DNA of 64,000 bases, taken from positions 62,001 to 126,000 of the forward strand of contig NZ_JABFVK010000025.1 in the NCBI RefSeq assembly GCF_013362815.1, in the 5' to 3' direction. This document shows, piece by piece, positions 35,177 through 43,533 of the stretch. Made by a program: the position numbers and the translations under genes. Positions within the stretch are counted from its first letter, which is position 1, and every line of letters begins with the position of its first letter. The DNA comes from Hamadaea sp. Its GTDB lineage: Bacteria > Actinomycetota > Actinomycetes > Mycobacteriales > Micromonosporaceae. Under the pieces are notes generated by a model. It was not told the origin of the DNA and searched no databases. It was given only the letters and a program-made list of their open reading frames with translations.

Positions 35177-35665
35177 ATGGATCCCAAGCTCGGCCTCTAC
35201 CTGGCCTATCTGGTAGTCACCGTCGCGCTGACCGTCTGGGTCGCCCGGACGCTGTTTCGCAACGGACAGGTGTTCCTCAAGGACGCGCTCGCCGACGCAG
35301 AACTCGCCGCCAGCGTCAACAAGCTGCTGGTCGTCGGCTTCTACCTGCTCAACCTCGGCTACGTCGCGCTCGCGATGAAGACGACCGACACCGTCATCGA
35401 CGCCACCGGAGCCGTCGAGAACCTGGCCACCAAGCTCGGCATCGTGATGCTGGCCCTCGGCGGAATCCACTTCTTCAACATCTTCGTGCTCACCCGGTTC
35501 CGCAAGCGGATTCAGAAGCAGAACCTGGCCCAGCTCGTGCCGCCGCACCTGCCCCCGGGACGCCCCCAGCACCCGGCTGCGACCGCTGCGTACCAGCCGC
35601 CGATGCCGCCGCAGGCCCCGCGCCCGCCGGTTCAGCCGCAAGTTCAGCTGCAGCCGCCACTGTGA
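35177..35665 (+). CDS. Small membrane protein with Pro/Gln-rich C-terminus
   Basis: 162 residues. Three hydrophobic segments (about 5-23, 49-68, 88-109) are followed by a basic stretch (RFRKRIQKQ) and a cytoplasmic tail rich in Pro and Gln (QPPMPPQAPRPPVQPQ). The ATG at 35177 is the only good start after the operator region. It shares the duplicated operators with paaN and precedes the TetR gene, so it is probably co-regulated. No family or function recognised. Confidence 0.72.
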   Translation: MDPKLGLYLAYLVVTVALTVWVARTLFRNGQVFLKDALADAELAASVNKLLVVGFYLLNLGYVALAMKTTDTVIDATGAVENLATKLGIVMLALGGIHFFNIFVLTRFRKRIQKQNLAQLVPPHLPPGRPQHPAATAAYQPPMPPQAPRPPVQPQVQLQPPL

Positions 35666-35684
35666 CTCACTCAGAACGGGGGCG

Positions 35685-35714
35685 GTCGGAGCGTGGTGCG
35701 AGCCACGCTCCGAC
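35685..35714 (+). terminator. Hairpin between membrane gene and tetR
   Basis: Perfect 12-bp arms (GTCGGAGCGTGG at 35685-35696 and complement 35703-35714) with a 6-nt loop, 19 bp after the membrane gene stop and just before the tetR -10 region. A terminator is likely; an operator for tetR is possible. Confidence 0.65.
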
Positions 35715-35733
35715 TGGTTATACGGTGAAAGAC

Positions 35734-36411
35734 GTGACCGAACCCAGTCCCGGCCCGACACCAGGCAAGGGCGAGCAGACCCGCCGGCTGATCGTGGCGA
35801 CCGCCATCCGGTTGTTCGCCGAGAACGGGTACGAGAAGACGACGATGCGGGCGATCGCCTCGGCCGCGGGACTCTCGGTCGGCAACGCGTACTACTACTT
35901 CAGCAGCAAGGAGGCTCTCGTCCAGGAGTTCTACCTCGAACTCCAACGGGAACACTCCGCGGCCGTCGAGCCGATCCTGGCCACCGGCGGCGCGTTCGGC
36001 CGGCAGCTGCTGGGCGTACTGGAGTCGGGGATGCAGGTCTGGGGGCCACACCACCAGTTCGCCGGCAAGTTCATCGGGCTCGCGGCCGTGCCGGGCTCCC
36101 CGGTCAGCCCGTTCAGTCCGGAGTCGGAGGAGTCCCGGAAGATCTCGCTCGACATCTTCCAGCGGCTCGTCGACGGGACGACCACCAAGATGGATCCGGC
36201 CCTGCGCGCCGAGCTGCCCGAACTGCTCTGGCTGCTCCAGCTCGGCGTGGTCGTCTACTGGGTACACGACGAGTCGCCCGAGCAGACCAAGACCCACAAG
36301 ATCATCCAGCGCGGCGTCCCCTACCTGGAACACCTCGTCGGCCTGTCCCGGCTCAAGGTCTTCCGCCCGGTGACCGTCCAGGGCCTGGCCCTGCTCCGCA
36401 TGCTCCGCTAG
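35734..36411 (+). CDS. TetR family transcriptional regulator
   Basis: About 225 residues. The N-terminal helix-turn-helix (EQTRRLIVATAIRLFAENG, TTMRAIASAAGLSVGNAYYYFSSKEAL, about 13-65) is typical TetR; the rest is a helical ligand-binding domain of the larger type, with WGPHHQFAGKF and LFQ/IFQRLVDG. It probably represses paaN and the membrane gene through the twin palindromes. GTG 35734 is 7 nt after TACGGT, compatible with a leaderless start; GTG 35725 is an alternative. Its 3' end overlaps the next gene by 4 bp (convergent). Confidence 0.87.
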   Translation: MTEPSPGPTPGKGEQTRRLIVATAIRLFAENGYEKTTMRAIASAAGLSVGNAYYYFSSKEALVQEFYLELQREHSAAVEPILATGGAFGRQLLGVLESGMQVWGPHHQFAGKFIGLAAVPGSPVSPFSPESEESRKISLDIFQRLVDGTTTKMDPALRAELPELLWLLQLGVVVYWVHDESPEQTKTHKIIQRGVPYLEHLVGLSRLKVFRPVTVQGLALLRMLR

Positions 36412-37172
36412 GGCGCTGGCGTGCACGACGGCGCGGTGAAGCCCGCCGCGGTCGCCACGAAGGCGTGGGACACATACTTCCCGGGCGCCACCTGATCCCA
36501 CAGATCCGTCGCGCCCGCGTCACCGGTGATCTGCTCTCCGCGTATCTGACAGGCGATGGGAAGCTGCGCGTGCCCGGCGGCGAACCCCACGACCGCGCCG
36601 GTCCGCGCGGGCTTGTCCCGGACCAGCAGCGGCGAGCCGTCGGTGGCGACCGAACCGCGCGGACCCGGGGCCGTCCAGAGGAAGGCCACGCGGACCCAGG
36701 CGTTGTCCCGCAGCGCAAGGCCGTCGCGGAAGGCACGGTCCGCGAGATCGATGCCCGCGGGATTGCTGACGATACGCCCGAACTCGTCGCGCCCACGGTT
36801 GTATCCGTCGACGTACGCCGCCTCCGCCGCCGGCTTGCCCCGGGGCAGATCCCGCCACATCTGACGGTCGGCGTTCCAGTAGTCGTCCTTGGTGTTCCAC
36901 GGGCCGACGTCCCAGACCGGGACGAAGACGCAGCGCTCGGCGGTGCAGACCCGGACGGTGCGATTGCCCTGGTCCCGCCCGGCGAGGCCGAGCCGGGACG
37001 GCAGTGCGGCGAAGAGATCTTCACCGGCGATGCGGTGGCCGTTGGCCGTCACCTCGCCGATGAGCCCTTCGCGGGTGGCGTAGACCCGTGCCTCGAACGG
37101 ATCGTCCGCCCACGCCGCCCCCGGCAGCGCGACGACGAACGCCACGACCAGCATGATCCCCCGCTTGATCAT
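36408..37172 (-). CDS. Secreted protein with SH3-like domain
   Basis: 254 residues. Signal peptide (about 1-22, ending GAAWA). The middle contains VRVCTAERCVFVPVWDVGPWNTKDDYW, with two Cys likely paired, in a beta-barrel reminiscent of a double-psi fold, and the region 165-205 reads as a bacterial SH3-like domain (PLLVRDKPARTGAVVG). Two further Cys lie near the C-terminus. Such proteins bind or process cell wall; no catalytic motif is recognised. Confidence 0.7.
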   Translation of the reverse strand: MIKRGIMLVVAFVVALPGAAWADDPFEARVYATREGLIGEVTANGHRIAGEDLFAALPSRLGLAGRDQGNRTVRVCTAERCVFVPVWDVGPWNTKDDYWNADRQMWRDLPRGKPAAEAAYVDGYNRGRDEFGRIVSNPAGIDLADRAFRDGLALRDNAWVRVAFLWTAPGPRGSVATDGSPLLVRDKPARTGAVVGFAAGHAQLPIACQIRGEQITGDAGATDLWDQVAPGKYVSHAFVATAAGFTAPSCTPAP

Positions 37173-37185
37173 GGGCCCATGATGC

Positions 37186-37213
37186 CGGGTACGCCCAGCT
37201 CAGGGCGTACCCG
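37186..37213 (-). terminator. Hairpin terminator of the GNAT gene
   Basis: Perfect 11-bp arms (CGGGTACGCCC at 37186-37196 and complement 37203-37213), 6-nt loop, 12 bp after the GNAT stop on the minus strand. Confidence 0.78.
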
Positions 37214-37225
37214 ACACGCGGCGGC

Positions 37226-38251
37226 TCAGAAGTCCTTGCGCCAGTTCTGGAAGGCGTACTGCGGCCGGAAGCCCATCTGCTCGTTGATGGCGATCATGTA
37301 GCCGTTCTCCGCCGCGTTGAACGTGTCGATCGCGGTGACCTTGGGGTTCTGCTCACGGAACCAGCGAAGATTCTCGACCTTCACGAGCGCCCCGAGCCGG
37401 TGACCCCGGTGGTCGGGATCGACGATCGTAATCTGCTGCCAGGCGTGCCAATCGAACTCGTCGTCGGCGGTGATGGTCGTCCACGCGACGACCCGGCCGG
37501 TGTCGGAGTGCACCATGCCGGTGTGGTAGCTGGTCCGGCCGCGGGCGATGATGGCCGCCTCGGTCTTGCGTACGCGTTCCGCGTCGACGTTCATCGGCTC
37601 CCAGCCGGTGTCGCCCATCGGGGCGTCGGCGAGCAACCGCCCGTCCAAGTACGCGATGTCGTGGACGATGTCGTCGGGAGTGGGGTCGTTCCACCGGATC
37701 AGGCGATAGCCGTCGGCCTTCGCCCGGGCGTGTTCGAGCATGCCGTCCAGGACGGACTCGTCGACGGTCGAGAGGTCGAGGACCCGGTTGACCTCGGGCA
37801 GCGCGTCGCGGTAGCCCATCGCGCGGGCGAACGCGGGCCCATCCTCGTCCGGCGCGACCAGGTCGAGCTCCGGAAGGGTCCACATGGAGTGGGTGTTGAC
37901 CGTCTTCTTACCGAGGTCGCGTGCCCGCTCCTCGGCGAAGGCGAGCAGTTCCCGGCCATGGCCGCGCCGCCGATGCTCCGGCAGTACGCCAAGGTCGAGG
38001 TTCGCCATGTCGGGGTTGTCCTCGGTGTAGTGCTCGACGCTCACATAGCCGACGACCTCGCCCTCGGCCGACGCGACGTAACGCTCCTGGACGTTGCCCG
38101 GCCACGGATGCTCGAACATGCTCGACAGCTGCTTACGCGTCGTGGGCGGGAACGCAGGCGTTTCGTGTTTATGGAGGACCGCCGCGGCGGCGAGGTATTG
38201 ATCGAAGGAAGTGGGATCGCTTGGGGTGACGGGGGTGATCTGCAGACTCAT
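37226..38251 (-). CDS. Two-domain GNAT acetyltransferase
   Basis: 341 residues with two acetyltransferase-like halves. The first has LGVLPEHRRRGHGRELL (about 104-120); the second has ITIVDPDHRGHRLGALVKVENLRW with NGYMIAINEQMGFRP near the end, which is typical. This layout is common in actinobacteria, and some relatives acetylate antibiotics or mycothiol precursors, but no substrate can be given. Start at ATG 38251 (MSLQITPV); longer frames upstream are not supported. Confidence 0.84.
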   Translation of the reverse strand: MSLQITPVTPSDPTSFDQYLAAAAVLHKHETPAFPPTTRKQLSSMFEHPWPGNVQERYVASAEGEVVGYVSVEHYTEDNPDMANLDLGVLPEHRRRGHGRELLAFAEERARDLGKKTVNTHSMWTLPELDLVAPDEDGPAFARAMGYRDALPEVNRVLDLSTVDESVLDGMLEHARAKADGYRLIRWNDPTPDDIVHDIAYLDGRLLADAPMGDTGWEPMNVDAERVRKTEAAIIARGRTSYHTGMVHSDTGRVVAWTTITADDEFDWHAWQQITIVDPDHRGHRLGALVKVENLRWFREQNPKVTAIDTFNAAENGYMIAINEQMGFRPQYAFQNWRKDF

Positions 38252-38330
38252 CCCCCCAGCGTGGCTCAGTGGGGACGCGCCCGCACCCGGTTTTCGCATC
38301 ATCCCGGGCGCGAGCCGCGCGCCGTCCCGC

Positions 38331-39593
38331 TCAGAGGAGCCCGGCCTCCTTGGCCGCCTTGAGCGACGGCTTGACCCGGTACGTCGGGCCCACCTGCTCG
38401 GCGACGGCATCGATCGTCTTAAGCCCCTCGCCGGTGTTGAACACGACCGTCTCCTTGGTGGGGTCGAGGCGGCCGCTCTTGACGAGTTTGACGAGGCAGG
38501 CCGCGGTCACTCCACCGGCCGTCTCGGCGAAGACCCCCGTCGTCCGGGCGAGCAGCCGGATGCCGTCGCGGATCTCGTCGTCGTCGGCGTACTCCATCCA
38601 GCCGCCCGTGCGGCGTACGGATTCGAGGGCGTACGGGCCGGCGGCGGGGTCGCCGATGTTCAGGGACTTGGCGATGCCGGTCGGCTTCTGGGGCTGGATC
38701 TCGTCGGTGTCGTTGTGCAATGCCAGCGCGATGGGGTTGCAGCCGGCCGACTGCGCACCGAAGACCGTCCAGCCCTCGGCGGGCGCCTCCACGAGGCCGA
38801 TCTCGACCAGCTCCTCGAACGCCTTGTCGATCTTGGTCAACAGCTCCCCCGACGCCATCGGGATGACCACCTGTGCCGGAATACGCCAGCCGAGCTGCTC
38901 GGCGACCTCGTACCCGAGCGTCTTCGAGCCCTCGGCGTAGAACGGGCGGACGTTGACGTTGACGAACGCGGTGTCCTCGAACTCGTCGGTCTCGACGAGC
39001 TCCGAGCAGAGCCGGTTGACGTCGTCGTAGGAGCCCTCGATGGCGACCAGGTCACCACCGTAGACGGCGGTCGTGACGATCTTGCCGGGCTCCAGGTCGT
39101 GCGGCACGAACACGATCGACGGCGCACCGGCGCGAGCGGCGTGCGCGGCGACCGAGTTCGCGAGGTTGCCCGTCGACGCGCAGGCGTACCGCTGGAAGCC
39201 GAGCGCCTTGGCCGCGCTGAGCGCCACCGACACGACCCGGTCCTTGAACGAGTGCGTCGGGTTGGCCGAGTCGTCCTTGATCCACAGGCCGCCGGTGAGG
39301 CCCAGCTCCGCGGCCAGCAGGTCCGCGCGTACCAGGGGGGTCATTCCGGGGTTCAAGGTCACCCGTGACGCCTCGTCCTGGCCTGCGGGCAGCAGGCCGG
39401 CGTACCGCCAGATGTTCTGCGGGCCCGCCTCGATCTGCTCGCGGGTCACCGACTTCAAGGCTTCGATGTCGTACGCGACTTCCAGCGGGCCGAAGCACTC
39501 GAAGCAGGCGTGCTGAGCCGCGAGAGGGAAGGTTGCCCCGCAAGCGCGACAGACGAGGTTGCGGGCGGGTGAAGCCGTGCCAAGCACAGTCAT
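38331..39593 (-). CDS. thrC: Threonine synthase
   Basis: 420 residues. An N-terminal zinc-ribbon-like segment (CRACGATFPL ... CFECFGPLEV) precedes the PLP core, with the cofactor Lys in NPTHSFKDRVV, the phosphate-binding ACASTGNLANS and TGEGLKT near the C-terminus. It makes threonine from O-phosphohomoserine, the branch point with methionine synthesis. This architecture is the plant-like class, whose plant members are activated by SAM. ATG 39593 follows GAGAGGA by 7 nt. A SAM-I riboswitch occupies the leader. Confidence 0.92.
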   Translation of the reverse strand: MTVLGTASPARNLVCRACGATFPLAAQHACFECFGPLEVAYDIEALKSVTREQIEAGPQNIWRYAGLLPAGQDEASRVTLNPGMTPLVRADLLAAELGLTGGLWIKDDSANPTHSFKDRVVSVALSAAKALGFQRYACASTGNLANSVAAHAARAGAPSIVFVPHDLEPGKIVTTAVYGGDLVAIEGSYDDVNRLCSELVETDEFEDTAFVNVNVRPFYAEGSKTLGYEVAEQLGWRIPAQVVIPMASGELLTKIDKAFEELVEIGLVEAPAEGWTVFGAQSAGCNPIALALHNDTDEIQPQKPTGIAKSLNIGDPAAGPYALESVRRTGGWMEYADDDEIRDGIRLLARTTGVFAETAGGVTAACLVKLVKSGRLDPTKETVVFNTGEGLKTIDAVAEQVGPTYRVKPSLKAAKEAGLL

Positions 39594-39605
39594 GAGATCT
39601 TTCCT

Positions 39606-39717
39606 CTCATCTTCCCGGGCGATTCCGGACGGAGTTGGCACCTGCCGCCGCAGCTCAAGGCTCGGTCAGGGTTGCCGGAGCTTCATCGGGCCGTGTCCCT
39701 CTGCTCCTCTGGATGAG
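39606..39717 (-). ncRNA. SAM-I (S-box) riboswitch upstream of thrC
   Basis: Read on the minus strand: CTCATCCAGAGGAGCAGAGG, GGCCCGATGAAGCTCCGGCA, ACCCTGACC, then GGTGCCAACTCCG and GAAGATGAG. The P1 stem pairs CTCATC (39717-39712) with GATGAG (39611-39606); GATGAA, CCGGCAACC and GGTGCCAA are the conserved S-box core. It ends about 12 nt before the thrC start codon and its RBS GAGAGGA overlaps the 3' side of P1, so control is likely translational. Confidence 0.9.
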
Positions 39718-39772
39718 GTATTCGGTTGTGCAGCCAGTTAAGCAGAACCATGATCCCGGCGGCGACCAGGTT

Positions 39773-39809
39773 CCACGCCCTGAGATGTGAGTCTCACCTC
39801 ATGGCGTGG
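39773..39809 (-). terminator. Terminator of the ABC exporter operon
   Basis: CCACGCC (39773) pairs with GGCGTGG (39803-39809) and the stem continues through TGAG/CTCA and TGAG/CTCA with small bulges. It is 3 bp after the permease stop on the minus strand. Confidence 0.65.
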
Positions 39810-39812
39810 TGA

Positions 39813-40688
39813 TCAGGAGGTGACGTCCTTCCGGAGGAAGCGGACCCAGGCGGCGATCCAGAAGATCGCGGCGTACGCCAAGGCCGAGATCGCTCCCTTG
39901 ACGGCGTCGTCCACCTGCACCGGCGTCGTCAGCAGGCCCAGGTACGCCTGGCTGTAGTGGGTCGGCAGGAAGTTCCGGAGGCCGCCGAGCGCGGTGATCT
40001 GGTTGAGGATGCTCGACACGATGTAGAGCAGGACCGCGCCGCCGACCGCGCCCAGCGGGGCGTCGGTGAGCGTGGAGAGCAGGAAGGCCAGCCCGGCCAC
40101 GACCAGCAGCGAGAGCCCCAGGTAGCCGGTGACGGCGAGCAGCCGGACCAGTCCCTCGCCAGCTGGGATGTCGGCGGCGAGTCCGGAGCGCAGCGGATGC
40201 CAGCCGTAGCGGAGCGTGCCGACGGCGAGCGCCGTGGCCAGGAGGGTCACCATGGCGAGCGCGCAGTAGCCGAGGGCGACGGTCAGTTTGACGCCGAGCA
40301 GCCGGGCGCGGGGGACCGGGATGGCCAGCAGATAGCGCAGGCTCCCCCAGCTCGCCTCGCTGGCGATGGTGTCGCCGCAGAACAGGGCGATCACGACGAC
40401 CAGCAGGAAGCCCGAGCTGACGAACAGCGTGAAGAGGGCGAAGTTCAGCCCACCGGCGGTGGCGACGTCGACCAGCGCCGAGAACTGCCCCCGGCCGCCC
40501 CCGCCATCGTCGGAGGAGTCGGAGCCGAACTCGAACGCGACCAGCAGGATCAGCGGGAGCAGGACCATGAAGCCGAGCGCCAGCTGCGTACGCCGACGCC
40601 GCCACTGCCGCCGCCATTCCGAGCCGACGGTCAGGGTGCGATGCGCTTTGTAGCCTTCGGCCGCGCCTTGCAGGGTGAGCGTGCTCAT
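39813..40688 (-). CDS. ABC-2 type exporter permease
   Basis: 291 residues with six membrane segments and the ABC-2 pattern: cytoplasmic N-terminus, SEWRRQWRRRRTQL before helix 1, a large outer loop with an acidic/Gly-rich stretch (GSDSSDDGGGGRG), and ASEASWGSLRYLLAIPVPRARLLG in the cytoplasmic loop. Its start overlaps by 4 bp the stop of the hydrolase-ATPase gene, so the two proteins are made together and form the transporter. Substrate unknown. Confidence 0.86.
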   Translation of the reverse strand: MSTLTLQGAAEGYKAHRTLTVGSEWRRQWRRRRTQLALGFMVLLPLILLVAFEFGSDSSDDGGGGRGQFSALVDVATAGGLNFALFTLFVSSGFLLVVVIALFCGDTIASEASWGSLRYLLAIPVPRARLLGVKLTVALGYCALAMVTLLATALAVGTLRYGWHPLRSGLAADIPAGEGLVRLLAVTGYLGLSLLVVAGLAFLLSTLTDAPLGAVGGAVLLYIVSSILNQITALGGLRNFLPTHYSQAYLGLLTTPVQVDDAVKGAISALAYAAIFWIAAWVRFLRKDVTS

Positions 40689-43339
40689 CGGTCTCCACTT
40701 CCGGCCGTCGAGTCGCCGACGAGGGCGAGGAACGCGTCTTCGAGCCGCCGTCGCGGGGTCACCCGGTCGACGCCGACCCCGGCTCGGACCAGGGCGGCGA
40801 CCGCCTCGGTGCGGGGCACCTCACCCAGATCGGCGATCAGGGTGCGGTCGCCGTCGACGGCGTACCCGGCGACGCCGTCCACTCGGTCCAGCACCTTCTG
40901 GGCCAGGTCGAGGTCGGTCACCTCGAACTGGGTAGTCGGGGTGTCGCCGACGATCTCGTCCACTCGGCCCGACGCCACGACGCGTCCCTTGTGGACGACG
41001 ACGGCGTGGGTGCAGGTCTGCTCGACCTCGGCCAGCAGGTGGCTGGAGACCAGCACGGCCCGGCCGTCCACGGCGTACCGCTGGAGGACGCGGCGCATCT
41101 CCGCGATCTGCGGCGGGTCGAGCCCGTCCGTCGGCTCGTCGAGGACAAGCAGTTCGGGCAGGCCGAGCATGGCCTGGGCGACGGCCAGCCGTTGCTTCAT
41201 CCCGTGCGAGTACGTCTTGACCCGGCGATGGATGGCGTCACCGAGCCCGGCGATCGCCAGCGCCTCGGTGAACTGCGCGTCCTCCCAGGGACGTCCGGTC
41301 GCCCGCCAGTACGCCCGCAGGTTCTGCTCACCGGTGAGGTGCGGCAGGAAGCCGGGCCCTTCGACGAGCGCCCCGATCCGGGAGAGCACCGGCGCGCCGG
41401 GGGCCAGCTTGTGCCCGAAGATCAGCACGTCGCCGGCGGTCGCCTGGGTCAACCCCATCAGCACCCGCAGGCTGGTGGTCTTGCCCGCGCCGTTCGGGCC
41501 GAGGAGACCGACGACCTGACCCCGTTCGACGGTGAAGCTGATCTCGTCGACCGCCACGAACTTGCCGTAGGTCTTCCGCAATCCCTTGACCGACAGCGGC
41601 GTTTCGGCGTACTCGCTGGTGATCGCCTGTTCTTTGCGACGACCGCGGACGCGGGCGATGACGACGGCCGCGACCACCCCGAGGATCAGCGCGGCGACCA
41701 GGCCGACCAGCACCCAGACCCACAGGGCTTCGGAGGTCTGGATGGGTGTGCCGTCGACGGTCGGCAGGGTGAGCTGCGGTGCCGCCAGATCCACCGAGTA
41801 GGTGACCGGGTCGACCGGCCCGAGGTAAGCCTGGTCGGCGGTGGCGACGACGAGCCGCAGCCGGTTGCCGTCCTCCACCCGATGCACGACGCCCGGCAGC
41901 GTGACCTCGACCGGTTGGGCCTCCGCGAGCGTCTTCGGCAGACCGGTGAGCTTCAACGGCGTGAGAAGCCCGTTGTCCAGAGTGGCCGTTCCGTCCGGAG
42001 CGACGTCGTAGAGCTTGACGAAGATCGTCGCCTCGCCGGTCGGCGAGGCCACCTTGATCCGGACCTTCGGCGAGCCGACGATCGTCAACCCGCCATTGAT
42101 CGGCTGGGTCTCGAACCGGGCGTGCTGCCCGGGCAGATCGGTGGCGAAGCTGCTGAGCAACGAAGCAGCCGCACCCGCACCCGGCAGCGAGGAGACGGCG
42201 GCGGGCGAACCGTTCGGCGGACTGGCGATCTCCTGCGCCCGCCCGGTCAGCTCGACCGTCGTCGTCGCGTCACCCCCCATCCCCGGGTACGCGTCCACGG
42301 AGTACCCGGTCGCGAGGCGTCCCCGCTCGACGGCGTCGAGGCCGGTGACCCGGGAGTAGGTGAAGCTGGACGAGGGAGTCTCTGCGGAACCGCGTAGATA
42401 GTGGTCGAGCCATTGCAGCGTCAGGAACTTCGTCCGGTCCTGATCGGACTGGGGACCCTCGCCGCCGTCGTGACCGCCGGTGTACCAGGCGACGCGTACG
42501 GGGGCTCCAGTGATGCCGCGCGCATTGGCATCCGCCTCCGACAGCGGGAACAGCGTGTCCGCCTCGCCCTGGATGAGCAGCGTCGGGGCCTTGATCCGGC
42601 CCAGTACGCCGGCCGGGCTGCGCTCTTCGAGAAGTGCCTTGGTCTGCTCGTCGAGGACGCCGGTCGTCGCGATCTTCAAGTACGCCGCGCACACGTCGGC
42701 GGCCCACCGTCCACAAGCGGCGTCGGGACCACCGGAGCCGCCCTGGAAGAAGACGCCGGCCCAGGCCTGCTTGAACACGCCGTTCGGGACGAGCGCGGTG
42801 TTCAGATCGTTCCAGGTGATCATCGGGACGATCGCATCCACCCGCTGGTCGTACGCCGCGAGCAGGAGCGCGAGGCCGCCGCCGTAGGAACCGCCGACCA
42901 CGCCGACCTTGGGATCACCGGCGGCGTCCAGTTCGATGTCCGTACGCGCGGCCAGCCAGTCCAGCAGCAGCTGAGCGTCCTTGATCTCGTACTGCGGAGC
43001 GTCGAGGTGGATGTGCCCGGTGCTGCGCCCGAACCCCCGCGCGGAGTACGTGAGAACGGCGTACCCGCGGTCGGCGAGATCCTTCGCGTCCTTCGCGACG
43101 GACTGCTTCGTCCCTCCGAAGCCGTGAGCCAGCAGTACTGCCGGGTGTTTGCTCTCGCCGTCGTCCGGGAGGTACAGCGTCGTGTCGAGCATCGCGGGAT
43201 CGTCGCCCTGCGCGCCGGGAACCATCGCGTCCACCGTCTGGTACGCCGCCTGAGCAGGCTGGGCCGCCATGGCCACCGCCGCGACGGCGAGGCCGACCGC
43301 GGCTACGACGCCGGCAAGGCGCCGGGAGATGCTGCGCAT
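40685..43339 (-). CDS. Secreted alpha/beta hydrolase (S15/CocE-like) fused to an ABC ATPase
   Basis: 884 residues. A signal sequence (about 1-32) leads to an extracytoplasmic alpha/beta hydrolase with nucleophile Ser151 in GGSYGG, an acid in QGEADTLFPL and a His in TGGHDGG, plus a beta-sandwich like that of X-Pro dipeptidyl peptidases and CocE. One membrane helix (about 545-572) crosses to a complete ABC domain: Walker A GPNGAGKTT, signature YSHGMKQRL, Walker B LLVLDEPTDGLDPP. Thus one chain joins an outer enzyme to an inner ATPase. ATG 43339 is preferred because TACGGT lies 7 nt upstream. Coupled by a 4-bp overlap to the permease gene. Confidence 0.9.
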   Translation of the reverse strand: MRSISRRLAGVVAAVGLAVAAVAMAAQPAQAAYQTVDAMVPGAQGDDPAMLDTTLYLPDDGESKHPAVLLAHGFGGTKQSVAKDAKDLADRGYAVLTYSARGFGRSTGHIHLDAPQYEIKDAQLLLDWLAARTDIELDAAGDPKVGVVGGSYGGGLALLLAAYDQRVDAIVPMITWNDLNTALVPNGVFKQAWAGVFFQGGSGGPDAACGRWAADVCAAYLKIATTGVLDEQTKALLEERSPAGVLGRIKAPTLLIQGEADTLFPLSEADANARGITGAPVRVAWYTGGHDGGEGPQSDQDRTKFLTLQWLDHYLRGSAETPSSSFTYSRVTGLDAVERGRLATGYSVDAYPGMGGDATTTVELTGRAQEIASPPNGSPAAVSSLPGAGAAASLLSSFATDLPGQHARFETQPINGGLTIVGSPKVRIKVASPTGEATIFVKLYDVAPDGTATLDNGLLTPLKLTGLPKTLAEAQPVEVTLPGVVHRVEDGNRLRLVVATADQAYLGPVDPVTYSVDLAAPQLTLPTVDGTPIQTSEALWVWVLVGLVAALILGVVAAVVIARVRGRRKEQAITSEYAETPLSVKGLRKTYGKFVAVDEISFTVERGQVVGLLGPNGAGKTTSLRVLMGLTQATAGDVLIFGHKLAPGAPVLSRIGALVEGPGFLPHLTGEQNLRAYWRATGRPWEDAQFTEALAIAGLGDAIHRRVKTYSHGMKQRLAVAQAMLGLPELLVLDEPTDGLDPPQIAEMRRVLQRYAVDGRAVLVSSHLLAEVEQTCTHAVVVHKGRVVASGRVDEIVGDTPTTQFEVTDLDLAQKVLDRVDGVAGYAVDGDRTLIADLGEVPRTEAVAALVRAGVGVDRVTPRRRLEDAFLALVGDSTAGSGDR

Positions 43340-43418
43340 GAGGCCAACCGTAAGGGTGGGTAGGCGCACCGGCATCGGGGTTCCCCCCGATCCGCGCGTC
43401 GCCCCGTTCCGACGTACG

Positions 43419-43483
43419 GCGCTGGATCAGGGTTCCGGGTCGAATCTTGGGGCAAGATTCGACCCGGAACCCTGATCCAGCGC
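43419..43483. repeat. Family B palindrome, perfect 31-bp arms
   Basis: Two perfect 31-bp arms around a GGG loop; the arm begins GCGCTGGATCAGGGTTCCGG. It is the reference copy of family B. It lies between the start of the hydrolase-ATPase gene and the stop of the drug exporter gene. Confidence 0.95.
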
Positions 43484-43533
43484 GCAAAGCGGCCAGCGCG
43501 CAAAGCGGCCAGCGCGAAAGAGCGCAGCCGAAA

